DNA from: BPGL01 sp035463115 | GTDB lineage: Bacteria > Actinomycetota > UBA4738 > HRBIN12 | Direction: 5' to 3' | NCBI GenBank assembly: GCA_035463115.1 | Contig: DATHTO010000132.1 | Coordinates: 1-16,206, forward strand | DNA: 16,206 nt | Translations under genes and position numbers: made by a program | Part shown: positions 7,331 through 14,471 of the stretch, in pieces | Layout: each line of letters starts with the position of its first letter | Position numbering within the stretch: position 1 is the first letter of the stretch | Notes under the pieces: generated by a model | Told to the model about the DNA's origin: nothing | Database searches by the model: none | What the model saw: only the letters and a program-made list of their open reading frames with translations

Positions 7331-8407
7331 TCAGGCGTCGACGCCGAGGGCGGCGTAGGCCGGGCGGATCCGTTCGCCCCAGATCGCGGCGCGCTCGTCG
7401 AACGGCAGGAACGCGGACTTCATCCCGTTCGAGGTGACCCGGTAGAGCTCATCCCATCCCCAGCCGAAGGCGTCGACGAGCTGCCGCATCTCCTGCGTCA
7501 TCGACGTTCCCGACATCAGACGGTTGTCGGTGTTCAGCGTCACGCGGAACCGCAGGTCCGCGAGGGGCCCGATCGGGTGGTCGGCGATCGACGTGGCAGC
7601 GCCGGAATGGACGTTCGACGTCGGACACAGCTCGAGCGGGATGCGGCGATCGCGGACCAGCTGCGCGAGACGGCCCATGCGCACGTCGTCGCCGTTCCGT
7701 CGGATGTCGTCGATGATCCGGACGCCGTGGCCGAGCCGTTCGGCGCCGCAGATCTGCAGGGCCTCCCAGATCGAGGGCAGACCGAAGGCCTCACCGGCGT
7801 GGATCGTCAGATGGAAGTTCTCGCGCCGCACGTGCTCGAAGGCGTCGAGGTGCCGTGTCGGTGGATAGCCGGCTTCGGCGCCCGCGATGTCGAACCCGAC
7901 CACGCCGCGGCTGCGCCAGCGCACCGCGAGCTCGGCGATCTCGAGGCTCCTGGCGGCGGTGCGCATGGCGGTGAGCAGGGTGCGGACGGTGATCGGGCTA
8001 CCCGCGCCGCCATCGGCGAAGCCGCCGACGACGGCTTCGACGACCTGATCGAGCGACAGCCCCCGCTCGAGGTGCTGCTCCGGTGCGAACCGGACCTCGG
8101 CGTACACCACCCCGTCGTCCGCCAGGTCCTCGGCGCACTCCCGCGCGACCCGAGCGAGCGCGTCGGCCGTCTGCATCACGCCGACGGTGTGCGCGAACGT
8201 CTCGAGGTACAGGACCAGGTCCTTCCGGTCGGCGCCGCGCCGGATCCACGCCTCGAGCTCCGCCACGTCGGTCGTCGGAAGGCCGCGATAGCCGGTCTCG
8301 TCGGCGAGCTGCACGATCGTTCGCGGCCGCAGCCCGCCGTCGAGATGGTCGTGCAGGAGGACCTTCGGGGCTCGGTGGATCGCCTCCTCGTCGAGCGCGT
8401 GGACCAT
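7331..8407 (-). CDS. add: Adenosine deaminase
   Basis: The 358-residue protein hydrolyses adenosine (and deoxyadenosine) to inosine and ammonia in purine salvage. Zinc ligands and catalytic residues are all visible: HDH at 19-21 (His19, His21), HAGE at 203-206 (His203, Glu206), LGHG at 225-228 (His227) and Asp294 in LNTDNR. The second Asp of the usual TDD is Asn, which is common in the actinobacterial branch. FDIAGAEAGYPP at 172-183 and CPTSNVHSG at 261-269 are other family blocks. The ATG at 8407 gives the usual N-terminus (short helix then the HxH strand); an in-frame ATG at 8494 would overlap the divergent gene and reads as low-complexity. No Shine-Dalgarno is visible. It could act on a modified adenosine instead. 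Confidence 0.9.
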   Translation of the reverse strand: MVHALDEEAIHRAPKVLLHDHLDGGLRPRTIVQLADETGYRGLPTTDVAELEAWIRRGADRKDLVLYLETFAHTVGVMQTADALARVARECAEDLADDGVVYAEVRFAPEQHLERGLSLDQVVEAVVGGFADGGAGSPITVRTLLTAMRTAARSLEIAELAVRWRSRGVVGFDIAGAEAGYPPTRHLDAFEHVRRENFHLTIHAGEAFGLPSIWEALQICGAERLGHGVRIIDDIRRNGDDVRMGRLAQLVRDRRIPLELCPTSNVHSGAATSIADHPIGPLADLRFRVTLNTDNRLMSGTSMTQEMRQLVDAFGWGWDELYRVTSNGMKSAFLPFDERAAIWGERIRPAYAALGVDA

Positions 8408-8441
8408 GGCCCCGATGATGGCAGGCCATCCGCCCGCCGAC

Positions 8442-8455
8442 CGAAGGACCCTTCG
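8442..8455. repeat. Inverted repeat between divergent add and efflux gene
   Basis: CGAAGG, AC, CCTTCG: a perfect 6-bp inverted repeat in the 59-bp divergent spacer, 35 bp upstream of add and 12 bp upstream of the efflux-like ATG. Possible operator; the regulator is unknown. Confidence 0.35.
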
Positions 8456-8460
8456 CGTAC

Positions 8461-8500
8461 CGTCGGATGGTGGCCGCGACGAGGACCTCTCCATCCGACG
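8461..8500. repeat. 10-bp perfect inverted repeat spanning the efflux gene start
   Basis: CGTCGGATGG (8461-8470) and CCATCCGACG (8491-8500) are exact reverse complements, 20 nt apart. The annotated ATG (8467) lies inside the left arm. A further CCATCCG occurs at 8426-8432, so three half-sites sit in 75 bp. It could be a pair of operator half-sites three helical turns apart, or an mRNA hairpin masking the start codon. Confidence 0.5.
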
Positions 8501-9126
8501 CCGTGGAGCGACTCCGTCTCCAACGTCTCGCGATCCGCCTCGAGTACGGGACGATCGTGTGGAACCTCGGCGAGGCCGTCCTCACGATCGCGTTCGGGAT
8601 CGCCGCCGGATCCCTCGCACTGGTCGCGTTCGGCACCGACTCGATCATCGAGGTGTTCGCGTCGGGCGTCGTCGTCTGGCACGAACGCGAAGAGGGGCCG
8701 GCGGAAGCCGCGCGCTCGTCGCGGGCGCTCCGGCTCGTCGCTGCGGCGTTCGTCGCGCTCGCGATCGTCCTGGGGTCCGTCGCCGCTCGGGACATCATCA
8801 CCGGTCGCCGCGCCGACGGGTCGGTGGCGGGGATCGTCTACCTGACGATGGCGGCGTGCGTCATGTTCGGCCTCGCGATCTGGAAACGTCGCGTCGCCAC
8901 CCGGCTCGGCTCTGCACCGCTCCGCTCGGAAGCCGCGCTGACGTTCCTCGACGGGATCCTCTCGGTGATGACGCTGACCGGCCTGGCGCTGAACGCGGTC
9001 TTCGGGCTGTGGTGGGCGGACCCGGCCGCGGCGTTGATCGTGGCGCTCGCCGCCGCGAACGAGGGACGCGAGTCGCTCCGCGAGGCCAGGATGATCGCCG
9101 GCGAAGGTGAGCGCGTCCGGAGCTGA
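8467..9126 (+). CDS. Short cation-efflux-family (CDF-like) membrane protein
   Basis: This 219-residue protein has about six membrane segments (roughly 28-46, 48-71, 88-108, 119-139, 160-182 and 183-200) and no cytoplasmic C-terminal domain. It resembles actinobacterial 'cation transporter' proteins of the Cation_efflux family: FGTDSIIEVFASG at 55-67 matches the TM2 metal-site helix, and FLDGILSVM (160-168) followed by WWADPAAALIVA (182-193) matches TM5-TM6. The metal-site residues are Asp58 and Glu62, and Asp162 without the usual His four residues before it, so the ion may not be the zinc or iron of classical CDF proteins. A GTG at 8503 is an alternative start (207 residues) and would leave the inverted repeat at 8461-8500 outside the gene. 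Divergent from add. Confidence 0.7.
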   Translation: MVAATRTSPSDAVERLRLQRLAIRLEYGTIVWNLGEAVLTIAFGIAAGSLALVAFGTDSIIEVFASGVVVWHEREEGPAEAARSSRALRLVAAAFVALAIVLGSVAARDIITGRRADGSVAGIVYLTMAACVMFGLAIWKRRVATRLGSAPLRSEAALTFLDGILSVMTLTGLALNAVFGLWWADPAAALIVALAAANEGRESLREARMIAGEGERVRS

Positions 9127-9140
9127 CGCCGCTGCGTCAG
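9123..9140. terminator. Bidirectional hairpin between convergent stop codons
   Basis: CTGACGC, CGCT, GCGTCAG: a perfect 7-bp stem with a 4-nt loop. The TGA of the plus-strand efflux gene and the TGA of the minus-strand protease both lie in the stem, so each transcript ends in the same hairpin. There is no U-tract on either strand. Confidence 0.45.
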
Positions 9141-11215
9141 GGCTGCGACACGGTGACGACGCTGCCGTCGGTGCCTCCGTCGACGTCGTGGGACGCTCCC
9201 GCGTCGAACGCCCAGCCCGGCAGCGTCACATCGATGACGGTGAAGGTCGCGCTCGCGATCGAGCGGTTCCAGTTGCGTCCGAGCGAGCACGTGCCCTTCG
9301 ATCCCGTGGTGCACGAGCCTGCGAACGTTCCGTTCCAGGTGCCTCGGACGACGGCGCCCGGGACGACGCGTTCGTCGGAGCCGTGCACGACGATCGTGGC
9401 GCGGGACCGCCACGTCGTCGACGTCTTGTCGATGCCCTTGCCGTCGAGGTCGCCGACGTGGAGCGGTCGGCTCGGGGCCGGTGGCAGCAGCGAGAGCGGG
9501 CCGTGGGCGACGTCGAGCCGGAACGAGCCGCCGTTGCCGCCCGCGGCGGCCGCGACCTCGATCGTGTAGGTCCCCGCCACCGCCGGGACGACGTCGAGCG
9601 TCTCCTGCCGTCCTCGGCGGCATCCGGTGGTCGACGGGCAGTCGCTGACCTCGATCACCGCGCCCGATGGGTCGAGCATCCGCGCGACCAGGTCGGGATC
9701 CCACGCCGCGTCGCGGCAGCCCGTCGCCACGGTCGGATCGGGGTCCCGGCAGGCGCCGTCGATCGTGACGGTCGCCGTGAGCGGCACGCCCAGGGCGTCG
9801 CTCGGGAGGTCCACGTCGTACCGGAAGACGTCCGTGGCTCCGACCGATCCCTGGATCGTTCCGTGGGCGGGCATCGCGCCGGGCGCCGGCTGGCCGGCCG
9901 CGAGCGCGACGAGCGCGTAGCCGTCGAGCGCACCGAGTCCCCATTCCGGATCGGTCCCCGGAGCGCCGAGATCGACCGCCGTCGCGGCGATCGCCGCGCG
10001 GACGTCGTCCGGCGTCCACCCGGGCTGGGCCTGGAGGGCGAGCGCGATCGTCCCGGCGACGAACGGGGCGGCCATCGATGTGCCCGACAAGGTCGTGTAG
10101 CCCTCGACGCTGCCCTTCCGTGCCGCGGTGATCGTCACGCCCGGGCCGACGACGTCGGGCTTGATGCGTCCGTCGAGCGTCGGTCCGCGCGTCGAGAATG
10201 GCGCGAGGTAGAGCCCGTCCGACCGGTTCGCCGCGCCGGTGGGCGCGGACCATTCCGCGGCTGCCCCGACCGCGATCGATCCCGCGGCGGCCGCAGGAGC
10301 TCCGATGCCGAGCGGCAGGTCCCCGCCGTTGCCGGCGGACGCGACGACGACGATCCCGTGCCCCTCCACGGCGTCGGCGGCGAGGCTCAACGCGTCCATG
10401 CCGTCCGACGGCAGCGGGTTGCCGAGGCTCATGTTCACCACGTCGACGTCGGAACGCGACGCGCACCACTCGAGCGCCTCGATCACGCGGCTCTCGGTCG
10501 CGGTTCCGTTGCTGGAGAGGACCTTGCCGATGACCACGTCGGCGCGTGGCGCGACGCCACCGTACCGGGCCGCTTTCGAACCGCCGACGCCGTCGCCGGC
10601 GGCGATCGAGGCGACGTGCGTGCCGTGCCCGTTGTCGTCGTAGAAGGTCGTCGATCCCTTCACGAAGTCGCGCCAGGCGTACGCGCGGTCCGATCCCGCG
10701 AACTGCTCGTGGGAGCGGGCGAGCCCGCTGTCGAGGATGCAGATGCCGACGCCGTCGCCCGTGAGCCCGAGCCGGTCACGCGCCGCCTGGGTGCCGAAGT
10801 CGGTGTCGGCGGCGTCCATCGTCGACCGCACGGTCGCGTCGAGCTGGATCCGGACGACGCCCGGGAGACGCGAGGCCGCGCGGACCTGCGCCGGCCGCAT
10901 CGACGTGGCGAGCGCCGGGATCGAGCGGAGCGCACCGGTCCCGGGCAACGGGCCCGTGACCGCACCGAGCCCGGGTCCCGTGATCGTGCCGTCGTGGATC
11001 ACGATCACCGGGATCGGCTGCGCCTCGGCCTGATGCCGGAGCCGGAGCTCGAGGGCGTCCTCGACGCGGTCGCCGTCCTGGTCGACCCTCGCGAGCCGAG
11101 GTTCGGCACGTGCCGCCCGGTCCCCTCGGTCGTCCTCCGCCGCGACCGTCGGCGCAGCGGCTGCGACGACGCAGACGGCAGCCATGACGCTCCACGCACC
11201 CGTCCGCAGCCGCAT
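9137..11215 (-). CDS. Secreted subtilisin-like serine protease (S8)
   Basis: This 692-residue protein has a Sec-type signal peptide (MRLRTGAW.. then a hydrophobic stretch, likely cut near residues 26-27 after an Ala-rich site). A DQDGDRVED segment at 45-53 looks like a calcium-binding thrombospondin-3/EF-type loop. A propeptide-like region follows to about 135. The subtilase domain has catalytic Asp162 (ILDSG), His197 (NGHGTHVA) and Ser380 (SGTSMAAP), with the oxyanion Asn296 in SAGN. After about residue 420 come a PPC-like beta domain with several Cys residues and a C-terminal Ig-like domain (about 590-692) containing HVGDLDG and a GSC..GTC pair, as found at the end of other exported proteases. 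It should act outside the cell on proteins. ATG 11215 directly precedes the signal peptide and has a G-run just upstream; the longer frame to 11425 is non-coding. Confidence 0.92.
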   Translation of the reverse strand: MRLRTGAWSVMAAVCVVAAAAPTVAAEDDRGDRAARAEPRLARVDQDGDRVEDALELRLRHQAEAQPIPVIVIHDGTITGPGLGAVTGPLPGTGALRSIPALATSMRPAQVRAASRLPGVVRIQLDATVRSTMDAADTDFGTQAARDRLGLTGDGVGICILDSGLARSHEQFAGSDRAYAWRDFVKGSTTFYDDNGHGTHVASIAAGDGVGGSKAARYGGVAPRADVVIGKVLSSNGTATESRVIEALEWCASRSDVDVVNMSLGNPLPSDGMDALSLAADAVEGHGIVVVASAGNGGDLPLGIGAPAAAAGSIAVGAAAEWSAPTGAANRSDGLYLAPFSTRGPTLDGRIKPDVVGPGVTITAARKGSVEGYTTLSGTSMAAPFVAGTIALALQAQPGWTPDDVRAAIAATAVDLGAPGTDPEWGLGALDGYALVALAAGQPAPGAMPAHGTIQGSVGATDVFRYDVDLPSDALGVPLTATVTIDGACRDPDPTVATGCRDAAWDPDLVARMLDPSGAVIEVSDCPSTTGCRRGRQETLDVVPAVAGTYTIEVAAAAGGNGGSFRLDVAHGPLSLLPPAPSRPLHVGDLDGKGIDKTSTTWRSRATIVVHGSDERVVPGAVVRGTWNGTFAGSCTTGSKGTCSLGRNWNRSIASATFTVIDVTLPGWAFDAGASHDVDGGTDGSVVTVSQP

Positions 11216-11240
11216 CGGACCCCCCAGCCGTTCCGGTGGC

Positions 11241-11269
11241 ACTCTCGACCTCGCGGCCTGAGGCGTCAA
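11241..11269 (-). promoter_or_regulatory. Possible promoter of the S8 protease
   Basis: The minus strand has TTGACG (11269-11264), a 17-nt spacer and GAGAGT (11246-11241). This is a fair match to a housekeeping -35/-10 pair and would place the start about 20 nt ahead of the ATG at 11215. The -35 lies inside the hairpin that follows the upstream gene. Confidence 0.35.
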
Positions 11270-11289
11270 GCGTGTTGGGCCGCCCTCAG
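11258..11289 (-). terminator. Hairpin at the end of the kinase-phospholyase gene
   Basis: The minus-strand transcript can pair CTGAGGGCG (11289-11281, including the TGA stop) with CGCCTCAG (11265-11258), with one bulged G and a 15-nt loop. No U-tract follows. Confidence 0.35.
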
Positions 11290-13649
11290 CGGGGGAGCGA
11301 CGCGAGGACGTCGTCGAGCGTCGAGACGAGGAGGTCGGCGTGCTCGCGCCCGAACGGGAGCGGCGGGCGGATCTTGAGCGTGTCGTCGGCGCGGCCCGTG
11401 CTGCCCACGAGCACACCACGCTCACGGAGGGCGTTCATCACGCGGTCGGCCGCCTCGGCGTCGGGCTCGCGGGCCGCGCGGTCCCGCACGAGCTCGACGC
11501 CGATCAACAGGCCGCGGCCGCGGATGTCGCCGATCGCCGGGTGGCGGCTCGCGAGCTCGTCCAGGCGCGCGCGGAGGTAGGCGCCGACCTCGCGTGCGCG
11601 CGTCTGGAGCTGCTCCTCCTCGATGACGTCGAGCACCGCGAGCGCGGCGGCGCACGCCACCGGGTTGCCGCCGAACGTGCTGAAGTAGGAGCCCGTCTCG
11701 GCCATCCGCTCCGCGATCCCGCGCCGCGTGCAGACGGCCGCGACGGGGAACCCGTTGCCCATCGGCTTCCCCAGCGTGACGACGTCGGGCTCGATCCCGG
11801 CGACCTCGAAGCTCCACATGCCGTCGCCGAACCGGCCGTAGCCCGCCTGCACCTCGTCGGCGACGAACAGGCCGCCGGCCTCGTGGGTGCGCCGGACGAC
11901 GTCACGCAGGTAGGCGGGAGGCGGCGCGAGGATGCCGTCGCTCGTGAAGCCGCCGTCGATGTACGTGGCCGCGAGGCGGATGTCACGCGCGGCGAGCGCC
12001 TCGACCGCGTCGTCGACGTGCGATGCGTAGCGCTCCGCCCATCCGTCGGTGTCCGAGCGGTACATCCCGCGGTAGCCGTCGGGCGCGGGGATCCGCTCGA
12101 CGTGGTCCGGCTGGCCGGCCGCTCCCCACTCCTCGGGCGAGAGCGCGGCGATCGCGGTCGTGATCCCGTGGTAGGCGAAGTCGGTGATGATGCCGCCCGT
12201 GCCGCCGGTCGCGTTCGTGAGTAGCCGCCAGGCGAGGTCGTTGGCTTCGCTCCCGGAGTTCACGAAGCTCACGGTGTCGATGCCGTCGGGCATCGTCGCG
12301 AGCAACCGCTCGCCGAGCTCGACCACCGAGTCGAAGAGGTACCGCGTGTTCGTGTTCAGCAGGCGCGACTGCCGCGCGATCGCGTCGGCCACGCGGGGAT
12401 GGGCATGGCCCACGACGGGCACGTTGTTGTAGCAGTCGAGGTAGCGACGTCCGTCGGCATCGAACAGCCAGACGCCCTCGCCACGGACGACGTGCACCGG
12501 CCGCTCGTACGTCAGCGGCAGCAGCGCCGGACCGAGCACCGCAGCCCGTCGATCGCGCAGCTCCTCGGTCGTCGAGCCGCGGCGCGGCCCCCGTCGACGC
12601 GGTCCTTCCGAGAGCCGGCGAGCCGCTTCCTCGAAGCCGAGCTCGTGGATCGCTTCGAGGATCGGCCACGCGCCCTCCCAGTTGCGGATGTAGTCCTCGT
12701 TCTCGGGGAAGCGCACGAGCCGCCAGGCGGCCATCGTGACCGAGGTGGAGCACCGCGCGGCGAGCAGGTAGGGCAGCAGCTCGAGCTCCTCGTCGTCGAG
12801 CGGCGTGACGGAGCGGTAGCCGTGCACGACGTGCGGGCCCGCATCGAACGGATCCTCGCGCTCCATCAGCGCCTCGAGGAGCGACGAGAGGTCGACGACC
12901 AGCGCGGTGTGGGACATGTCGCCGAAGTCGAGGAGGCCGCTGACGAGACCGTCCTCGTCGACGACCGCGTTGTCGAGCGTCACGTCACCGTGGATCACCT
13001 GGGCGCGGAGCCGTTCGAACACCGGCTCGACGCGCTCCTCGAACGCGTCGAGCGTGCGCTCGACGAGCGCTCGGCGAGCGACGTCGTCGATGTCGCCCAC
13101 GAGCGGACGCAGGTCGAGCGCGTGCCGGACGTCCCACTGGAGGACGCGACGAGCGGCCGGATGGAAGAACCCGCGCATCGCCCGCCCGAGACGGGCGACC
13201 GTGCGTCCGAAGGCTTCGAGCGCCGGATCGGAGAGCTCGGAGGCCTCGACGTGACGGCCGTCGAGGAAGGTGATCATCCGGACGAGGTGCCGGCGGTCGA
13301 CGCCGTCGCCGCCGGTCGACGTCGTCCAGGCGGTGACGTCACCGTCGCGTGTCGGCACGAGCCGCGGGACCGGCAGCGACGGATCCGTGCGGGCGACGTG
13401 GAGGACCGTCTGGTTCTCCATGTCGACGACGGACGGGTCCTCGTCCGCGTTCGAGATCTTGAGGACGAACGCGCCTCCGCGGTCGTCGGCGATCCGGAAG
13501 TTCTGATCGCGTTCGCTGCCGAGCGGTGCGAGGTCGCCCTGGATGCCGAAGAGATCCGCCGCGAGACGCGCGGCGTCGCTCGCATCGAACGCCGGCGGAA
13601 CGCCTTCGAGGACGTTCGACCCTCCGGTGGTCGCCTCGGGATCACGCAT
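11286..13649 (-). CDS. APH-type kinase fused to class III PLP phospho-lyase/aminotransferase
   Basis: This 787-residue fusion has two enzymes. Residues 1 to about 350 are an APH/choline-kinase fold: VLKIS at 62-66, the catalytic loop HGDVTLDN at 220-227 (Asp222, Asn227) and the metal-binding DFGD at 241-244. Residues about 370-787 are a class III PLP enzyme: YLDCYNNV..VGHAHP at 403-418, LNTNTRYL at 431-438, NSGSEAND at 464-471, Asp598 in DEVQAGYGRFG and the PLP Lys628 in TLGKPMGNG. The NNV/VGH/LNTNTRYL blocks match the animal AGXT2L1/AGXT2L2 enzymes, which are ammonio-phospholyases for phosphoethanolamine and 5-phosphohydroxylysine; hydroxylysine kinase is of the APH type. The inferred role is to phosphorylate a hydroxy-amine and then eliminate phosphate and ammonia. 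ATG 13649 is preferred over the ATG at 13709 because a TAGGGT box lies 8 nt upstream; neither has a Shine-Dalgarno. Confidence 0.88.
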   Translation of the reverse strand: MRDPEATTGGSNVLEGVPPAFDASDAARLAADLFGIQGDLAPLGSERDQNFRIADDRGGAFVLKISNADEDPSVVDMENQTVLHVARTDPSLPVPRLVPTRDGDVTAWTTSTGGDGVDRRHLVRMITFLDGRHVEASELSDPALEAFGRTVARLGRAMRGFFHPAARRVLQWDVRHALDLRPLVGDIDDVARRALVERTLDAFEERVEPVFERLRAQVIHGDVTLDNAVVDEDGLVSGLLDFGDMSHTALVVDLSSLLEALMEREDPFDAGPHVVHGYRSVTPLDDEELELLPYLLAARCSTSVTMAAWRLVRFPENEDYIRNWEGAWPILEAIHELGFEEAARRLSEGPRRRGPRRGSTTEELRDRRAAVLGPALLPLTYERPVHVVRGEGVWLFDADGRRYLDCYNNVPVVGHAHPRVADAIARQSRLLNTNTRYLFDSVVELGERLLATMPDGIDTVSFVNSGSEANDLAWRLLTNATGGTGGIITDFAYHGITTAIAALSPEEWGAAGQPDHVERIPAPDGYRGMYRSDTDGWAERYASHVDDAVEALAARDIRLAATYIDGGFTSDGILAPPPAYLRDVVRRTHEAGGLFVADEVQAGYGRFGDGMWSFEVAGIEPDVVTLGKPMGNGFPVAAVCTRRGIAERMAETGSYFSTFGGNPVACAAALAVLDVIEEEQLQTRAREVGAYLRARLDELASRHPAIGDIRGRGLLIGVELVRDRAAREPDAEAADRVMNALRERGVLVGSTGRADDTLKIRPPLPFGREHADLLVSTLDDVLASLPR

Positions 13650-13663
13650 CGCGGGGAACCCTA
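13650..13663 (-). promoter_or_regulatory. Leaderless-type -10 box for the fusion gene
   Basis: The minus strand reads TAGGGT (13663-13658), 8 nt, then ATG, the same geometry as at the GNAT gene. It supports the start at 13649; no clear -35 is visible. Confidence 0.35.
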
Positions 13664-13730
13664 TCGCGCGGGTACCGACGGCCGGGTAGACCGAGAGCGC
13701 GGTGGTCATGGAGTCGGGAGACGGCGGCTC

Positions 13731-13748
13731 GTCGCACCCCGGTGCGAC
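13731..13748. repeat. Inverted repeat 1 of palindrome cluster
   Basis: GTCGCACC, CC, GGTGCGAC: a perfect 8-bp inverted repeat. It is the first of five dyads between 13731 and 13829, in the spacer between the DUF2357-like gene and the fusion gene. A plain 8-bp palindrome GAGCGCTC follows at 13762-13769. Confidence 0.55.
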
Positions 13749-13772
13749 CCCCAGCGGCTCCGAGCGCTCCTG

Positions 13773-13784
13773 CCTGTCGACAGG
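13773..13784. repeat. 12-bp palindrome of the cluster
   Basis: CCTGTCGACAGG is its own reverse complement. Its last base is the first base of the next, larger dyad. Confidence 0.55.
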
Positions 13785-13817
13785 TTCACGACAGCGACCG
13801 CGGTCGGAGTCGTGAAC
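13784..13817. repeat. 34-bp compound dyad of the cluster
   Basis: GTTCACGAC (13784-13792) and GTCGTGAAC (13809-13817) are exact reverse complements. The space between holds a 12-bp palindrome CGACCGCGGTCG (13795-13806), with AG and GA opposite each other. As RNA it would form a 9-bp stem, a small internal loop and an inner self-complementary region; as DNA it could hold a symmetric regulator. There is no U-tract on either side to make it a classical terminator. Confidence 0.6.
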
Positions 13818-13829
13818 GTGTTGACACGT
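13816..13829. repeat. 14-bp dyad at the cluster edge
   Basis: ACGTGT, TG, ACACGT: a perfect 6-bp inverted repeat sharing two bases with the preceding dyad. It contains TTGACA on the plus strand, but no -10 follows at the right spacing and no plus-strand gene lies beyond. Confidence 0.5.
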
Positions 13830-13883
13830 CGGGTTCCGGGATCGCGGCCGCTGCGCACCCTGTCGCGGGCGTCGCCGCGGGAG

Positions 13884-14471
13884 CTACGCCGACGCCGCCG
13901 GAAGGCCGAGCCAGAGCTGGAACACCGTCCGGTAGAGCGGATCGCCTCCGAGCGTCGCCGTGGGCTCCGTCGGCCGTGCCTTCAGCACGCCGACATCGAT
14001 GAGGAAGGGACACCGATCGACCGCGAGATCGAGCTCGCGCTCGAGCTCGGGCGCGTCGCCGACGCCGGCGGACGCTAGCCGGTGGAGCCGCGCGCGGACG
14101 TCGTGCACGACGTGCTTCACCACCCGGTTCTCGTGAACGTCTTCGACGAGCATCCGTCGGGCGTCGAAGACGTGGAGCAGCCGCCCGTGCTCGTCGAGGT
14201 TGCCGGGGCGGCGCCAGCTGCGGATCAGCTCGCGGGGTTCCGGATGGCGTGCGAGGTCCCCCGACGTCCAGTGCTCCCGTCTGATGAGCTCCTTCTTGTG
14301 CGCCCGCTGCAGGCGCGGAAGCACGCTCACCAGACCGGGACGCGTGCCGTCACCGCGGACGGCGATCCGCAGCGCGTCGAGCTCCTCGCTCACCGCCGGA
14401 TCGACGGCGTCGGCGATCGGCGCACCGGCGGCGGAGGCGCGTGCGGGATCAGAAGAAGGACGCGTAGCCAT
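13884..14471 (-). CDS. DUF2357-like (McrC-like) partner, without nuclease domain
   Basis: This 195-residue protein overlaps the end of the AAA gene by 23 nt, so the two are probably translationally coupled. The first 45 residues are low-complexity. Residues about 45-190 resemble the core of DUF2357/DUF524 (COG1700) proteins: a basic helix near LQRAHKKELIRREHW (54-68), DVHENRVVKHVV at 111-122 like the family's ENRFVKH helix, and DPLYRTVFQLWLGL at 177-190 like the family's final YR..Y.LW helix. Full-length members then continue into a PD-(D/E)XK nuclease; here a TAG follows five residues later, and neither other frame downstream looks like a nuclease. It is either a truncated gene or a nuclease-free adaptor. 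The family call comes from remembered motifs and is moderate. ATG 14471 is the only ATG; a GTG at residue 27 is an alternative. Confidence 0.55.
   Translation of the reverse strand: MATRPSSDPARASAAGAPIADAVDPAVSEELDALRIAVRGDGTRPGLVSVLPRLQRAHKKELIRREHWTSGDLARHPEPRELIRSWRRPGNLDEHGRLLHVFDARRMLVEDVHENRVVKHVVHDVRARLHRLASAGVGDAPELERELDLAVDRCPFLIDVGVLKARPTEPTATLGGDPLYRTVFQLWLGLPAASA

Noticed and set aside
7323..7334. Possible terminator between the convergent oxidoreductase and add genes
   Set aside because: Only a 4-bp CTGA/TCAG pairing made by the two stop codons themselves; too weak.
9107..11377. Plus-strand open frame of 756 codons
   Set aside because: Antisense to the S8 protease, whose catalytic triad and signal peptide are on the minus strand.
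11216..11425. 70-residue N-terminal extension of the S8 protease
   Set aside because: It overlaps the end of the kinase-phospholyase gene and would bury the signal peptide.
13650..13883. Frameshifted remainder of a PD-(D/E)XK nuclease after the DUF2357-like stop
   Set aside because: All three minus-strand frames were read; they give Arg/Ser/Pro-rich peptides with stops and nothing like a nuclease core.
12399..14078. Plus-strand open frame of 559 codons
   Set aside because: Antisense to the kinase-phospholyase and DUF2357-like genes; low-complexity translation typical of high-GC third-position shadows.
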